Part shown: one piece after another, positions 1 to 45,875 of the stretch
How the letters are laid out: each line of letters begins with the position of its first letter
Numbering within the stretch: position 1 is the first letter of the stretch
NCBI GenBank assembly: GCA_037039925.1
Contig: JAXRKP010001180.1
Location: forward strand, 76,001-140,000
Length of the DNA stretch: 64,000 nt
Source of the DNA: Doris montereyensis
Taxonomy: Eukaryota; Mollusca; Gastropoda; Nudibranchia; Dorididae
Reading direction: 5' to 3'
Position numbers and translations under genes: made by a program
Notes under the pieces: generated by a model
Databases searched by the model: none
Told to the model about the DNA's origin: nothing
What the model saw: the letters and a program-made list of their open reading frames with translations, nothing else

Positions 1-195
1 GCACAATGACGTTTTCCTCACAAAGTTTAAGAAATGAAAATTGATGGATGGTAAATGAATGATTCATGATAAGTTTATGGATGCACACATTGATGTATTC
101 TTTTATTTTCCAAACGGATTTTGTGATAACACAAGTGTAATTTCTTTTTAAAGATTCAATAAAGATGATTGATTGAATTGAATTGAAACATCGCC
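1..195 (+). repeat. Dispersed retroposon 3' tail, copy 1
   Basis: Ends in AATAAAGATGATTG followed by short (ATTGA)n units. The same tail occurs at 22080-22195, and its first 90 bases resemble 1780-1870. The 5' part lies outside the window. Confidence 0.6.
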
Positions 196-260
196 CAAGA
201 GTTAATTCATCTGGGCATCAGCATTGTTTATGGGGGCTGTGGCTACGTTAGAAAAAAAAA

Positions 261-458
261 TCAGAAATAAATTTTAAAAATAATAATTTCCAAGATAACT
301 AGAAACCAACTTGCCAGTCGCACAAAAAGGGTGTGTTCGATGAAGTCATCATCGTCGTCGTCTTCCTCCAGGTCCTCACTCTTGACAGACCAAGACATTG
401 TCGGGTTTTCTGACGTTAGGTCGATGGCTGATGATGTCAAACAATTTTCAGAAACCAA
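261..458 (-). CDS. Possible exon with an acidic tract, unidentified
   Basis: The minus strand reads SSAIDLTSENPTMSWSVKSE, then DLEEDDDDDDFIEHTLF. Composition is protein-like and unlike the surrounding AT-rich sequence, and ATCATCAG could serve as acceptor. It might belong to the gene whose first exon is suspected at 3418-3486, or be chance. No family recognised. Confidence 0.25.
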   Translation of the reverse strand: MVSENCLTSSAIDLTSENPTMSWSVKSEDLEEDDDDDDFIEHTLFVRLASWFLVILEIIIFKIYF

Positions 459-894
459 ATTTATGCAAACTAGGTCTCCAACATGAATTATCAGTTTAAA
501 AATCTGATTTGCGTATATTTTTTTATTTCCTTTTTAGTCCATTTATCCCTATTTATCTGTTCGGTAATGTTTATTGCTCGGCATGAATGTTCTACTTATT
601 AAGATTTGATGATATTTTTAATACCTTTCATATTTATGTCCGAGAAGGGTAGGTGCATCTAAAAATTGACGTCGATGGATAAAGGATCGTCAGGTTCGAA
701 TCTTGGAAATGACCTTAACCTTTCCTTCGTATTCTACCAACATGTTACGTGTCCTAACTCGTCAAGATAAACTACATGCCCTATTCTCTTCTAATGTGGC
801 AAATGGATATACCAGCAAGGCTCTACCACCGTCTGGCATATCAGACCACAACATGATTGGTACTAATGATAAACAAGACCAAACTGATTGAGGA

Positions 895-1260
895 AAAGAC
901 AGTTAAGAAAACTAAGTTTCGTCTGGAATTAAGAAAACTAAGTTTCGTCTGGAATTAAGAAAAACTAAGTTTCGTCTGGAATTAAGTTTCGTCTGGAAAA
1001 CTAAGTTTCGTCTGGAATTAAGAAAACTAAGTTTCGTCTGGAATTAAGGAAACTAAGTTTCGATGAAACTAAGTTTCGTCTGGAATTAAGGTTTTCGTCT
1101 GGAATTAAGAAACTTTTCGTCTTGTATTCATTGAAACTAAGTTTCGTCTGGAATTAAGGAAACTAAGTTTCGTCTGGAATTAAGTTTTCGTCTGGAATTA
1201 AGGACCAAGTTTCGTCTGTTAGAATTAAGGAAACTAAGTTTCGTCTTTTTCGTCTAATTA
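895..1260 (+). repeat. Minisatellite, about 26-bp unit
   Basis: Repeats of GGAATTAAGAAAACTAAG-TTTCGTCT with length variants. The sub-motif TTTCGTCTGGAATTAAG recurs more than ten times, and some units lack the AAAACTAAG part. Confidence 0.95.
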
Positions 1261-1744
1261 CTAAGAATTATGATGCATGAAGGTTGGAAGATTTTGCTTG
1301 TATTCATTGGAGTTGTTTTGTGACTCGAGCTCTGATAATTTAATTTACCAAGAAATTGTCCTAAACCATGGGTGACACGCGAACTCACAATTACTGACAA
1401 AAAAAAACGCGCATTCATGGAGAAAATGAAAAAAAGAAAACCATTTAGAAAGAATTTAAAAAGAAAATTGAATGCCAAAAGAAATACGAAAACATTGAGG
1501 AAAAATATAGATCTGATAACTTGAAATGTGTCGGATGGAATGAAAAACATTGTAGGCTATAGGAACAAAAGATAAAGAGTATGTTGACAACCTGAACAAT
1601 ACGCTTTATTTGACCAACTTACTTTTCTGATCAAATAGATGGTATAAGAAGCAGCCTCAAAGCAAATGAAGGTACATCACTGACAGTCGAAAATGAACTA
1701 AAAAACAAAAAATCTTAAAAATAAATAAAACCTGTGAACCGGAC

Positions 1745-1975
1745 AACATAACCCCTACGTGTCAGGCAATTATGTTCTGTGATCAATGACGTTAAATGAA
1801 ATACGGAATCTTTGGAAAATGTTTAAGCAATAAAAATTGATGGATGGAGAATTAATGATTTATAATAAGTTGATGAATGTGCATGGAGCTAAGCTGACTT
1901 GTCATTAATTATTGTTTATGTATATTGTTTCACCGCACTATCTATTTACTCACCTTATCTCCCTCCTCCTCCCTC
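1745..1975 (+). repeat. Dispersed retroposon copy 2
   Basis: AAAATTGATGGATGG and the following 60 bases match 1-90. The stretch TGTATATTGTTTCACxGCACT matches 21975-21990, which links three copies into one family. Confidence 0.6.
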
Positions 1976-2154
1976 CCTATGTTCCATCTTTCTTGGTAGA
2001 GTACTAACTCATTGTTTTTTGCCCATATTTGTCAACTTGAAAACACGTTATCTAGATCTAGTTGTATAATAGTTTACAGTCATTATGCTGCAGAAATGCT
2101 GTATAATAAGATTTACCTGTTGTGTGTCGGTTGAAAAAAAATGTTCGTGTTTTT

Positions 2155-2385
2155 CGAGCAAGTTTTACTCCCCCCCCACCCCCACCCCTGGTCCAGGAGG
2201 GTGGATCGACACCTAGTCCCATCGAAGACGGGACGATAAAAATGAGGTATCGTGTGCAGATCACAACACTGCATTTTAAAGATCCCTCGACTGTTTACAG
2301 GGCAGTCTGGGCCAAACAAAATCCTACCAAATACCCCGAGATCACCTTAGTTGTGGATGTGGGTAAATCAAATCAAACAAAATCA
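2155..2385 (+). repeat. SINE family S1, 5'-truncated copy
   Basis: Body of the family seen whole at 20085: GGTCCAGG(T)AGG..GGAT, CACTTTAAAGATCCC-like core, TGTTTACAGGGCAGTC, AAATCCTACCAAA, then TTAGTTGTGGATGTGGGT and an ATCAAATCAAA tail. Confidence 0.85.
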
Positions 2386-2649
2386 AATACACAAAGGGAC
2401 ATAAAAGAAATAAAGTTTGAATTGAAAAACACAACGTTCAAAGGTCAATGATAACGGACCATGCGACAAAACATAAGACTTTAATCATTGAATCAGGACA
2501 CTGACTTTACATCTTGCCCACATACCTTCACGTGATTGTTTGCATGATAATTTGCATAATACTGCTTTATACCAACAGATTTACCTTTCGTATAATCAAT
2601 CGCAATCCCTCAAGGTTGAATTCACACGGACTTTTCGAATAAGAGCTGC

Positions 2650-2870
2650 CTACCACCACCCCCCCGCCCGCTCCAGGTAGGTGGATCGATACCTAGTCCC
2701 CTCGGACAGACGATAAAAAAGGAGGTCCCGTGTGCATATCACAACACTGTGCACTTTAAAGATCCATTGGCTATTTACAGAGCAGTCCGGGAAAAAATAA
2801 AAAATCCTACCAAAAACCTCAATATCACCATAGTTGTAAATGTAGGTACATCAAATCAAATATAAAAAAA
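2650..2870 (+). repeat. SINE family S1, second truncated copy
   Basis: Same body in the same orientation 260 bp downstream: CCAGGTAGGTGGATCGATAC, CACTTTAAAGATCC, ATTTACAGAGCAGTCCGG, ATCAAATCAAAT tail. Confidence 0.85.
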
Positions 2871-3417
2871 TTAACTTAAAATCAAAATCGATTTCCATGA
2901 TATGTAAAGATGGTTAGTTGTGTACACGTATCTAGCTCACTGGCGAAAAGTAAACGATGTGCCCGACAATGGAAATTCTAAAATATTGATCCAAGTTAGT
3001 TCAAAATTCAAACAGATCTACTGTTCATAAAAAGAAACGCATATTATTACTGATACTATGTGACTTTCATCTGTACGACGTATCGTTCAAATGTCATAAG
3101 AGTATGTGTAGCTAGTTTGTTTTGTTTTGTTGTGAGCGAGTTCTTTTTCAATCGAATTTTTAACCTAAATCTGTTGAAGTTTAAAAAAAATCAAGGCATT
3201 AAGATTCATTTCCGTGATTTTGTAATGTTGTACATTTAGCTTTTGCGATACAATATGCGTTACCTTTGTGGACAGTCTATAATATCATGACGACCTTACT
3301 TTGAACTTTCTTTTGGTGATGCTCCGGACGCAAATCGGTCTTTGGCTATGTAGGTTATCACTTAATTTACACGTTGAAAATGTAACAATAGTATTATAGC
3401 AAATTGACTAAACTTAC

Positions 3418-3486
3418 CCCAAAATATTCCATTTCAGGACACCCTGTGATACTCTTGTCAAAATATGATTTTGTACGGGTGCTCAT
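3418..3486 (-). CDS. Candidate first coding exon of an unidentified minus-strand gene
   Basis: ATG at 3484-3486 (complement) in the context ATCAAGATGAGC opens a 23-codon frame, MSTRTKSYFDKSITGCPEM then EYFG, ending exactly at a strong GTAAGT donor. Upstream on the minus strand (about 3585-3600) is a CCAAT box (GGCCAATCG), which suits a promoter. I recognise no family, and no convincing next exon is seen to the left. This is inferred from start and splice context only. Confidence 0.35.
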
Positions 3487-3790
3487 CTTGATAGCAAAGC
3501 GATGCTGTTTGCAGTTTGAACGTCAAGAAAACAAGTGTCTAAGAAATCCCAAGTGTCCCGGACAAAGATCGAATGTGCAATGACGCTCATGCGATTGGCC
3601 GGGGCAACTATATGAAATTTGTGAGTGGATTTCACCACGTGAATTGCAGTTTCTCATGAACTCAAACGTGATTAAATAAAAATGTTTACATTGTTCACAG
3701 TGTTCTCTCCTCTTTGAGATTGGAATTTATACATTCTTTGCTGTTCAGGTACAAATTTTAAGTGACGATCTGACCATATACACGTATATA

Positions 3791-3793
<3 letters not shown>

Positions 3794-3825
<32 letters not shown>
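3794..3825. repeat. (AC)n microsatellite
   Basis: Uninterrupted CA dinucleotides preceded by TATA-rich sequence. Confidence 0.95.
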
Positions 3826-3829
<4 letters not shown>

Positions 3830-3894
3830 TACACATCATATGAGACTAAAGAACCAATATTTCATTGGCTCAGCGACAGCGCAGCTTCAGTTCT

Positions 3895-4324
3895 GCTCAA
3901 GATTTTTGGTGTGCACGTATCCAAGACATGATTGATCAGCTCGATTGGAACTTTTTTTTTGGTATGCATGTACCCTTAGAACAGTCATGATTGACCGGCT
4001 CGATTGGAACTTTTTTTTGGTATGCATGTACCCTTAGAACAGACATTATTGATCAGCTCGATTAAAGCCTTTTTTGGTATGCATGTACCCTTAGAACAGT
4101 CAAGATTGATCGACTCGATTATAACTTTTTTTTTGGTATGCATGTACCCTTAGAAGAAACATGATTGATTGACTCGATTGGAACCTTTTTTATGTACCCT
4201 TAGAACAGTCATGATTGATCAACTCGATTATAACTTTTTTTGGTATGCATGTACCCTTAGAACAGATATGATTGCTCGGCTCGATTGGAACCTTTTTTTT
4301 TTTTATTTGCATGTACCCTTAGAA
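3895..4324 (+). repeat. Satellite array, about 60-bp unit, left part
   Basis: Tandem units of TGGTATGCATGTACCCTTAG, AACAGTCATGATTGATCGGC, TCGATTGGAACC, then a T run. The array resumes at 6163 after the LINE, so the LINE split it. Confidence 0.95.
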
Positions 4325-6162
4325 CCGGGAGTGGACAGGTAAACACCAGTACCGGGAGTAGATGATCCCCTGCCCTCCTGAGTCTCCTACTGCCTTGCAG
4401 GAAGGTCTTGGCTGCCCAAAGGCTAAGGTAGTTAACCCTGAAAGAAAAAACCTGATGCCTTGCGTTAACCCTGATAGAAAATAACCTGCTGCCTTGCAGG
4501 CTGGTTTTAAATGACTAAAGGCTAAAGGAGTTAATCCTGACAGAAAATAACAAGGCCCGGTAGGAGGCCTCAAGGTGGCACCCCCACCATCTACCTAGGG
4601 TACAGTGGGCTAATCCCCTGCTTATGCAAAACAACCTGACTCAAAGTAATATATACAATGATATACCCGGCTTGAACTTTTGAAGACGACTTTGGAAAAG
4701 AACACGGACTGTGATTTTTGGAACATGGAATGCTAGGGCAATTAATGGAAAGGAGTTAGAATTAGCTGAAGAAATGGGAGAGGCAGACAAACTACTACAT
4801 GCAATATGTCAACAAACATGGAAGTCAAAACAGGTGCCAGACGACTGGAATAAGGGAACGGTAGTACCAATACACAAGAAAGGATCAACTATGGAATGCC
4901 CAAACTATAGAGGATATCACTGCTTAGCGTACAAGGAAAAGTGTATGCCAGGATTCTGGAAATGAGACTAAGGAAAAGATCAGAGTGGATTTAGACCAGG
5001 AAGAAGTGTACAAGACCACATGTTTACAATTAGACAAATAATAGAAAAATACCTTGAGAGAAACATTGACTTGCACCTGTGTTTTATTGACTTAGAAAAG
5101 GCATTTGACACTGTGAGGAGGGACGAATTATGGCAGTCCTTAAAAGAACACAATGTAGAGCAAAATTTAATAGAAGCCATTTAAAGGTTTTACAATAAAC
5201 CAACATGTGCAGTGAGAGTAGCTGGAAATTTATCTGAAGAATTTGATGTAGATATAGGAGTAAGACAGGGTTGTATCCTTAGTCCTCTTTTGTTTATCAC
5301 ATTTATGGATTCAGTCGCAAAGGCATCCTCAAAAATAAAGAAAATGAATGTAGGTATATGGAAGCTCAAACCAGTAAATGTATCAATGCTTTCATTTGCT
5401 GATCATTTAGTTCTGTTTGTAAAATCAGATATCAATATAGTGAATAATGAATAAAATAAAAAAGGAATGAGAGTAAATGCAAAGAAAACCAAAACAATGC
5501 TAGTAACTAGGGCAGCTAAAACACAAAATCTTAAATTAGGCAGGGACATTCTAGAACAAGTTCAAAGGAGTACAATTACTCAGAGAGAAAACTAAGAGAA
5601 GAAATCAGCCTGAGAATCAAAAAGGCAAGTGCAATATATAACCATCTGGGAAAGGCATTTGTAGGTAAACAAGAATTGTCAACAAAAACTAAAATTGCAG
5701 TATACAATACAGTTTATTGTCCTACTCTCCTCTCTAGCAGTGAAACCTGAACCTTAGACAGTAGGGAATACAGTAAAATGCAGGCAGCCGAATGAAATAT
5801 CTAAGAAGAGTAGTAGGAAAACTAAAAGAGACAAAATCAGAAACACAACAATAAGATCAAACCAAAGCAGATAGCATAAAAACTAAGATAGAAATGAATC
5901 AACTGAGATGGTTTGGGCATGTTAACAGAATGAATGACAATAGAATAGCTAAATCAGTATACACTGCTAAAACTCAAGGTAAAAGACCAGAAGGCAGATC
6001 TCGGAGAAAGTGGGAAGATATAAAAGAGGCATTAACGCAAAGAAATTTAACTTTCATGGAAGGAAACAGAAAATGTCAGGACAATGCAGCCTGGAGAAAG
6101 ATCATTTCGGGCATCTAAAACCCATACACCGGAAGGTAGAATGGGAGCTGATAAGAAAGAAA
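4325..6162 (+). mobile_element. Internally deleted non-LTR retrotransposon with 12-bp target-site duplication
   Basis: Flanked by GTACCCTTAGAA at 4313-4324 and 6163-6174. The 5' UTR (4325-4710) has tandem GGTTAACCCTGA/GCTGCCTTGCAGG units that match the 5' UTR of the LINE at 48005-51238. The ORF begins FGTWNAR and jumps from the start of the endonuclease to the reverse transcriptase (ADKLLHAICQQTWKSKQVPD, then PIHKKGS and NYRG). RT continues with LCFIDLEKAFDT-type and VRQGCILSPLLF motifs to FADH at 5395-5406. The catalytic second Asp of FADD is therefore His. The C-terminus reads QLRWFGHVNRMNDNRIAKS. Several frameshifts and stops. At 1838 bp it is about 1.4 kb shorter than its full-length relative. 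Clearly non-autonomous now. Confidence 0.93.
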
Positions 6163-6600
6163 GTACCCTTAGAACAGACATGATTGCTCTGCTCGGATGG
6201 AACCTTTTTGGTATGCATGTACCTTAAAAAACAGACATGATTGCTTGGCTCGGTTGGAACCTTTTGGTATGTATGTACCCTTAGAACAGATATGATTGCT
6301 CGACTCAGTTGGAACCTTTTTGGTATGCATGTATCCTTAGAACAGATATGATTGCTCGACTCAGTTGGAACTTTTTGGTATGCATGTATCCTTAGAACAG
6401 ACATGATTGATTGACTCGGTTGGAACCTTTTTGGTCTGCATGTATCCTTAGAACAGACATGATTGCTCAGCTTGGATGGAACCTTTTGGTATGCATGTAG
6501 CCTTAAAAACAGATGTTGACTTGCTCGGAACTCAGTAGGAACATTTTGGTCTGCATGTACCCTTAGCACAGACATGATTGCTCGGAACTCGGTTGGAACC
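6163..6600 (+). repeat. Satellite array, about 60-bp unit, right part
   Basis: Continuation of 3895-4324: seven or so units of GCATGTACCCTTAGAACAGA, CATGATTGCTCGGCTCGGTT, GGAACCTTTTTGGTAT. Any long reading frame here is a by-product of the repeat. Confidence 0.95.
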
Positions 6601-7000
6601 TTTAGAATGACTAAACTGGCAATCCCTTCATCGACCGAGGAGAAAACAATGCTCGACTTTCGATGATCAAAAACAACCTGGTGGCCATTTCAAACCCTGA
6701 CCTTCTAAAGCCTACAGGATCCTCAAGAGCAACCCATTTTAACACTTTCATCCCAGTTTCTAGCACCAAAAATTACAGAAAATGTTCATTCTACCCAAAA
6801 ACTATAATAGACTGAAACGCCATGCCAAAGGAAACTGCATCAGCACCAACTTTAGACTTCTTCTCGTACCTAACATCTCATTCTTCGTGAACAACACAAA
6901 TTATATCCTAAGCCATTGTCTATTTAAATCCAACATCCATCACCATAACATGTCAGAATCTTAAAGTGTGAAGGACGTTAAAAGGCAGCATACTTTTTTT
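6600..7000 (+). mobile_element. LINE 3' ORF fragment
   Basis: Broken frames read LVAISNPDLLKPTGSSRATH, then NTFIPVSSTKNYRKCSFYPK and TIIDWNAMPKE. Such R-x-SFFPRT-x-x-WN-x-LP endings are typical of non-LTR retrotransposon ORF2 C-termini. No RT core is present. Confidence 0.7.
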
Positions 7001-7194
7001 AGTCAGAATACCACTCTTACCACTACTACTATTACTACTATTAATTATAATAATAATACTCTGATGATAACTATCATGATACAATACATATTACCAAAGG
7101 CGCTAAAAAAACAACCTGGGAGTGGGATCCAGAAATGCTAAATTATAAACTTTTAAAATTATAGGCTTAAATCCAATTTGTTTACGTGGCTTTA

Positions 7195-8640
7195 GATAAT
7201 TTTAGGGCGCTGGACATCTTAGGACTTAAAGAAACAAAGTGGACAGGCATAGGACAGACACATTTACATTTAAGTCTAAGAACTGGAGAAACACTTTTTT
7301 ATTCTGGACTTGAAGATCAAACACATATGACATGGAAGGAGTGTGAATAATGCTTTCACCCAAAGCCTACAAGGCTCTCATTTCTTGGGAACAAGCGGGA
7401 CTTAGGATCTTCATAGAGACAGCCTGTGGAAGTTACTGTGATACTTTGGAATCCCTCAAAATATTACAAGTCCTATTCAAAGCATGTACATGGAAATGCA
7501 GGGGAGAATTATTCATACTGATGAGCTGTCAGACCCTTTTGAAATCAAGACAAGAGTCCACCAGGGATGTTCATTGTTACCATTTTTGTTCTTGCTAGCC
7601 ATTGACTAGATAGTGAGGAAATCAACTGACGGGGAGCAAAATAGAATACAATGAACCTTAGCATCTCAGCTCGATTACCTGGATTTTGCAGACGGACATT
7701 GATTGTATTATTATCTCGTAGTCAGAGACAGATGCAAGCAAAGACAGACACAATAGAAGTACATCAAGAGGTTTAGGACTCAAAATCAAGCAGACTACAA
7801 CCCTTAAGAGTAAAATCCAAGAGTAATAACCCTGTCACAATCAATGGTGAAGCACTTGAGGATGTAAACAGCTTGTGCTACTTGGAATAATGATAATACA
7901 CATTTATATTTGCGCCAACATCTCATATATAGAGTTCTGGGTGCATTACAAAAAACAAAAAAATATATTACCTAGTCACGACACACACAACCACACGGAA
8001 AATGCAAAAAACTGGCTTAAAAATTACATTGTTAAATAATACTCTCTAACCAGAAACATTAAAAGCTTTTCTAAATAAATATGTCTTCATATATGAGATG
8101 TTGGCGCAAATATAAATGTGCATTATCATTATTATTATTTAAAGAAAATGAAGTGGAGCTGGATTGGCCATATAATGAGAAAACCAAAATCCAACATAGC
8201 CAGACAAATCTTGACATGGAATCCACAAGGGAAAAGATGTAGAGGGCGACTGAGAATGACCTGGAAGAAAGAGATACAGACGGACATGGCAAGATGGAAA
8301 GGAAAACCTGGAGAAAGCTGCAGATGTTGACATAAAACATGGATGACTTGCAGGCTATTTGTTGATGGCCTGTGCTCCACGAGGAGCTGAGAGGCAAAGA
8401 AAAGTCAACAGGTAGAAGAAAGGACAACAGATCAGGCAGCAACATTGAGGGTAGTGGAAATAAAGATTTATCCAGGAAAAACAAAAAATATTCAAACTTA
8501 ACATAAACCAGAACCACAAATTTACCATAGACAACCATCAGTTAGAAGAAATAACTTCTTTCAATTATCTAGGAAACACAATCGATAACCAGGGAGGCAC
8601 AGAAAATAAGACATGGAGAGGGAGTTGAACATCTTAAACA
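7195..8640 (+). mobile_element. RTE-type LINE fragment, degenerate, with an insertion
   Basis: Pieces in order: DILGLKETKWTGIGQT (endonuclease), then VHQGCSLLPFLFLLAIDWIV and LDYLDFAD (reverse transcriptase), then after an inserted fold-back element KMKWSWIGHIMRKPKSN and RQILTWNPQGKRCRGRLR (C-terminus). Many stops and shifts, and large parts of RT are missing. The WIGHxxRKP...ARQxLxWNPQGKR signature is common in invertebrate RTE-like elements. Confidence 0.85.
7887..8133. mobile_element. 247-bp fold-back element with 44-bp terminal inverted repeats
   Basis: Left arm 7887-7930 and right arm 8089-8133 are inverted copies with about one mismatch, beginning AATAATGATAAT(A/G)CACATTT and containing TATATTTGCGCCAACATCTC. 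It interrupts the LINE C-terminal region. The interior has no ORF. Confidence 0.85.
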
Positions 8641-8654
8641 ATATTCCTTCAAGG

Positions 8655-8860
8655 CCATTACGGCCCATAGAGCCAGAGCATATCACGGTTTCTATATCGT
8701 GAAACAAGAAACAGATAATAATAATCACCTCCTAGACTGGCCTTGTGGGGAAAATGCATGTTAAGTATCTTCCCAGGGAACACGATGTCGTAGGTAGCTT
8801 TACTAGAATTCGAACTCGGGACCTCATGATCCCAAGTTTGGCAGCCAACACCACTTTTTA
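8655..8860 (-). repeat. SINE family S2, truncated copy
   Basis: Minus-strand tRNA-like B box (GGTCCCGAGTTCGAATTC) and the tail GCTCTGGCTCTATGGGCCGT also found at 59490-59510. Contains an (AAT)n insertion-like variant near 8717. Confidence 0.6.
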
Positions 8861-9593
8861 AACAATATTGAAATGTAATATTTTGTTGAATATATTTAGT
8901 TGTAATAAACTGTACATCATCAACAATTGAATTGTCAGTCTTTATTTGTTTCACTATATTGTATACAAAGACAAGAAAAAATACTGGGTTTGAAAATTAC
9001 ATTTAGGAAACAACAAAGTCACAGTTTATCAAAGTGACATGCAATATTTTATGTTTGCAATACAAGACTTTTTATTTGGTAAAACATACGTAAACCATCT
9101 GGGTATTTAACTATGTTTATACACAAAGACACATATAAAAATCCAACATAAATCAATTACAAGGAATACCTTTAGAAGAACATAGAACCAGGGAAAGAAA
9201 GAAAAAATATTTGTTAAAATTTAAGCTGTGAATAAATGGCAACATATTTATCAATTTAAATCACCTTTAATTCAATACAAGCACAAGATCCATTCCATCA
9301 GGTTGTCAAACACAGTCTCATCCTCAAACACATAACACACATACTTATTACCCTAGTACTAGTGCAGTATGGTTGTGAAAAGAACTGCCAAAAAGAAGTT
9401 TAACGCTTGAAGATTTCAAATGTCTAATCAAATATTATAATACCATTCTAAAACCTAATATATATCTAACATATTACATTTCTATATCTTTCAATGTTAA
9501 AAGATCATTGGCTAGAATGTCTCTATGTAAATCTTAACGACAGGCAGAATATTTCCAGTGTATGCAATTAAAAATTATTGGATTTTAAGAGCA

Positions 9594-43760
<34,167 letters not shown>

Positions 43761-44479
43761 GTCGGCTTTCAGACTATGACACTAGCTCTATATCAATAGA
43801 AATCTCTATCAATGAACTTCTTTTATCCAAGATGCATACTTTTGATACTCTTATAAACTAAAAACAAAACCATATAGATCTATCTTATTATGATTGATCA
43901 TTGACGTACTAAAACGGAGGAGTTTCGTTTTTCGTCATAAAATTTGCTTTGTTTTGGAACTCTTCTTTCAGCTATCAAGAAAATTTTAAAAGGACAAGAG
44001 CTATCAGACAAGTTTTTCAAATAGATGTATTATTATTTCGCCTTTTTCCTCACAAAATCAACCCTCTCCCTTGTTTTAAACTTAATGTCTGCGGATTTAG
44101 ACATGTTTTTTTGGTTGGCTACATGATGGGTTGTATTTATATTAAAAATTGAAGGCGGCATTGTTTCTGCACAGACTTTTTGTATTCTCTTGTATTCAAA
44201 ACCCATCACGGAAAGCTGAAGTATTTACTAGTGCACAAGAAGAAACATTTGTGGAGTTTAAGTGCTCATAAGTATTTTATATGGCCTTTCAATGTGCAGC
44301 GTTAGACAGTTGGCATAGGAAATGGCTGTTGTGAATGACATGAAATTTCCAAAAATATCGAAAAAAAGTAAAGAATCTGAGGAAGACTGTAGAAAAGCTT
44401 TTCATAGTACAAAAGTACTTAAATGACCTGGATCTTCTGGTTATGTTCGGTCTCGCCAACTGAGATCCAACAAATCAGT

Positions 44480-44760
44480 GTCTGTTAAGCGTTCCCCAAA
44501 GAAAAGCCTGACAAAACTGTCACTACGCTCTTTTAAATATGCAGGTCATCACGTCTGGAATGCTCTTCCGCTGGTTAATACGATCTATGTTTAATACGTC
44601 CCGGAAGAAACCTTTAAAAACATTTCAAAACATACCTCATGCGATGCTTCTTAGAAGAAAAGTAATTATTTTAATTATGCGATTTTAATTCATGTACCAT
44701 ACACCTTTATAAATGATATTATGCTTTCATGTATTTATTTATTTATTTATCATATGGAAT
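44480..44760 (+). mobile_element. LINE 3' end, plus orientation
   Basis: Reads SLRSFKYAGHHVWNALPLVN and ETFKNISKHTSCDAS, a typical ORF2 end, then a 3' UTR with CATGTACCATACACCTTTAT and (TTTA)n. The same UTR appears inverted at 46025-46265. Confidence 0.75.
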
Positions 44761-45439
44761 ACCTGAGGGTTCATTGTGACTCATGCATCCATCTAAGTAA
44801 TTGCATGGCAATAACTTTATACACGTCCTTGAACATATCTTCAAGCACACAAACCTACTTATGATGATGGAAGTCTCTTAATCATGGACAATCATGAGTC
44901 ACACTTTACCTAAATGGATTAGAGTATACAAAACAAATTCACTACAAAATTCTAACTTAACCACCCCATATGAGCAACAAAACACAACTGTTAGATCGAA
45001 TTGTCTTTGGCCCCCTAAAGGCAGATTTCAATGCTTCGATGACTTCAATATTGCGTTTTAACTGCAAGTGTCCAAAACATCACAGAAATAGTTGGAAAAG
45101 CTTGGCTCCAGGCAGTTACACCTAACAACATCAAGAATGGATTTGAATACCTGGCATTAGGCCATACAACCGAAAAATCTTCCCAGATGATGACTTTGCA
45201 TCATCAGAAACAACAGACCAGCTGGCTGCACCAGAAATGTCTGAACTAAGTCATTCTCCTGGGGTATCTTCAGCACCATTCACATTCACACCTAATATGT
45301 CTACTGATACAACAGACGAGCCGGTTGCCAACGACATCAGTAGCTACTAATTGTCTGCTGAAACTTAACACAGGTTGTCTGCTGAGGCAACTGGCCAGTT
45401 GGTTGCACCTGAAAGTATTTGAGCCCATTCATTCATTTG

Positions 45440-45444
45440 GGATG

Positions 45445-45522
<78 letters not shown>

Positions 45523-45575
45523 TTAATAATAATAATAATAATAAAATATTAATAATAATAATAATAATAATAATC

Positions 45576-45608
<33 letters not shown>

Positions 45609-45638
45609 TTAATAATAATAATAATAATAATAATAATC

Positions 45639-45699
<61 letters not shown>

Positions 45700-45715
45700 T
45701 AATAATAATTCATTT
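45440..45715. repeat. (AAT)n microsatellite
   Basis: About 270 bp, interrupted by ATT and ATC variants; abuts the LINE tail at 45716. Confidence 0.98.
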
Positions 45716-45816
45716 CTTTAGCGCCTACTCCCATCTTAGACAGCTCTAGGCGCATTTATACATGCATAGTAAAAAAAAAAACATGAGCAATGTACATATA
45801 CAAAATGAATAAATAA

Positions 45817-45848
<32 letters not shown>

Positions 45849-45875
45849 ACCAAGCAATCAATAAATAATAATAAT
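45716..45875 (-). mobile_element. LINE/SINE 3' tail, minus orientation, copy 1
   Basis: TTTAGCGCCTACTCCCATCT, GACAGCTCTAGGCGC, then GCAATGTACATATACAAAAT and (AAAT)n. Shares all blocks with 45890-46030. Confidence 0.7.

Noticed and set aside
895..1260. Regular repeats that might look like a CRISPR array
   Set aside because: Units are contiguous with no unique spacers, and the genome is eukaryotic.
6102..6575. 157-residue minus-strand frame with repeated HxxxKVPTE units
   Set aside because: Shadow of the 60-bp satellite; open only because of the unit length.
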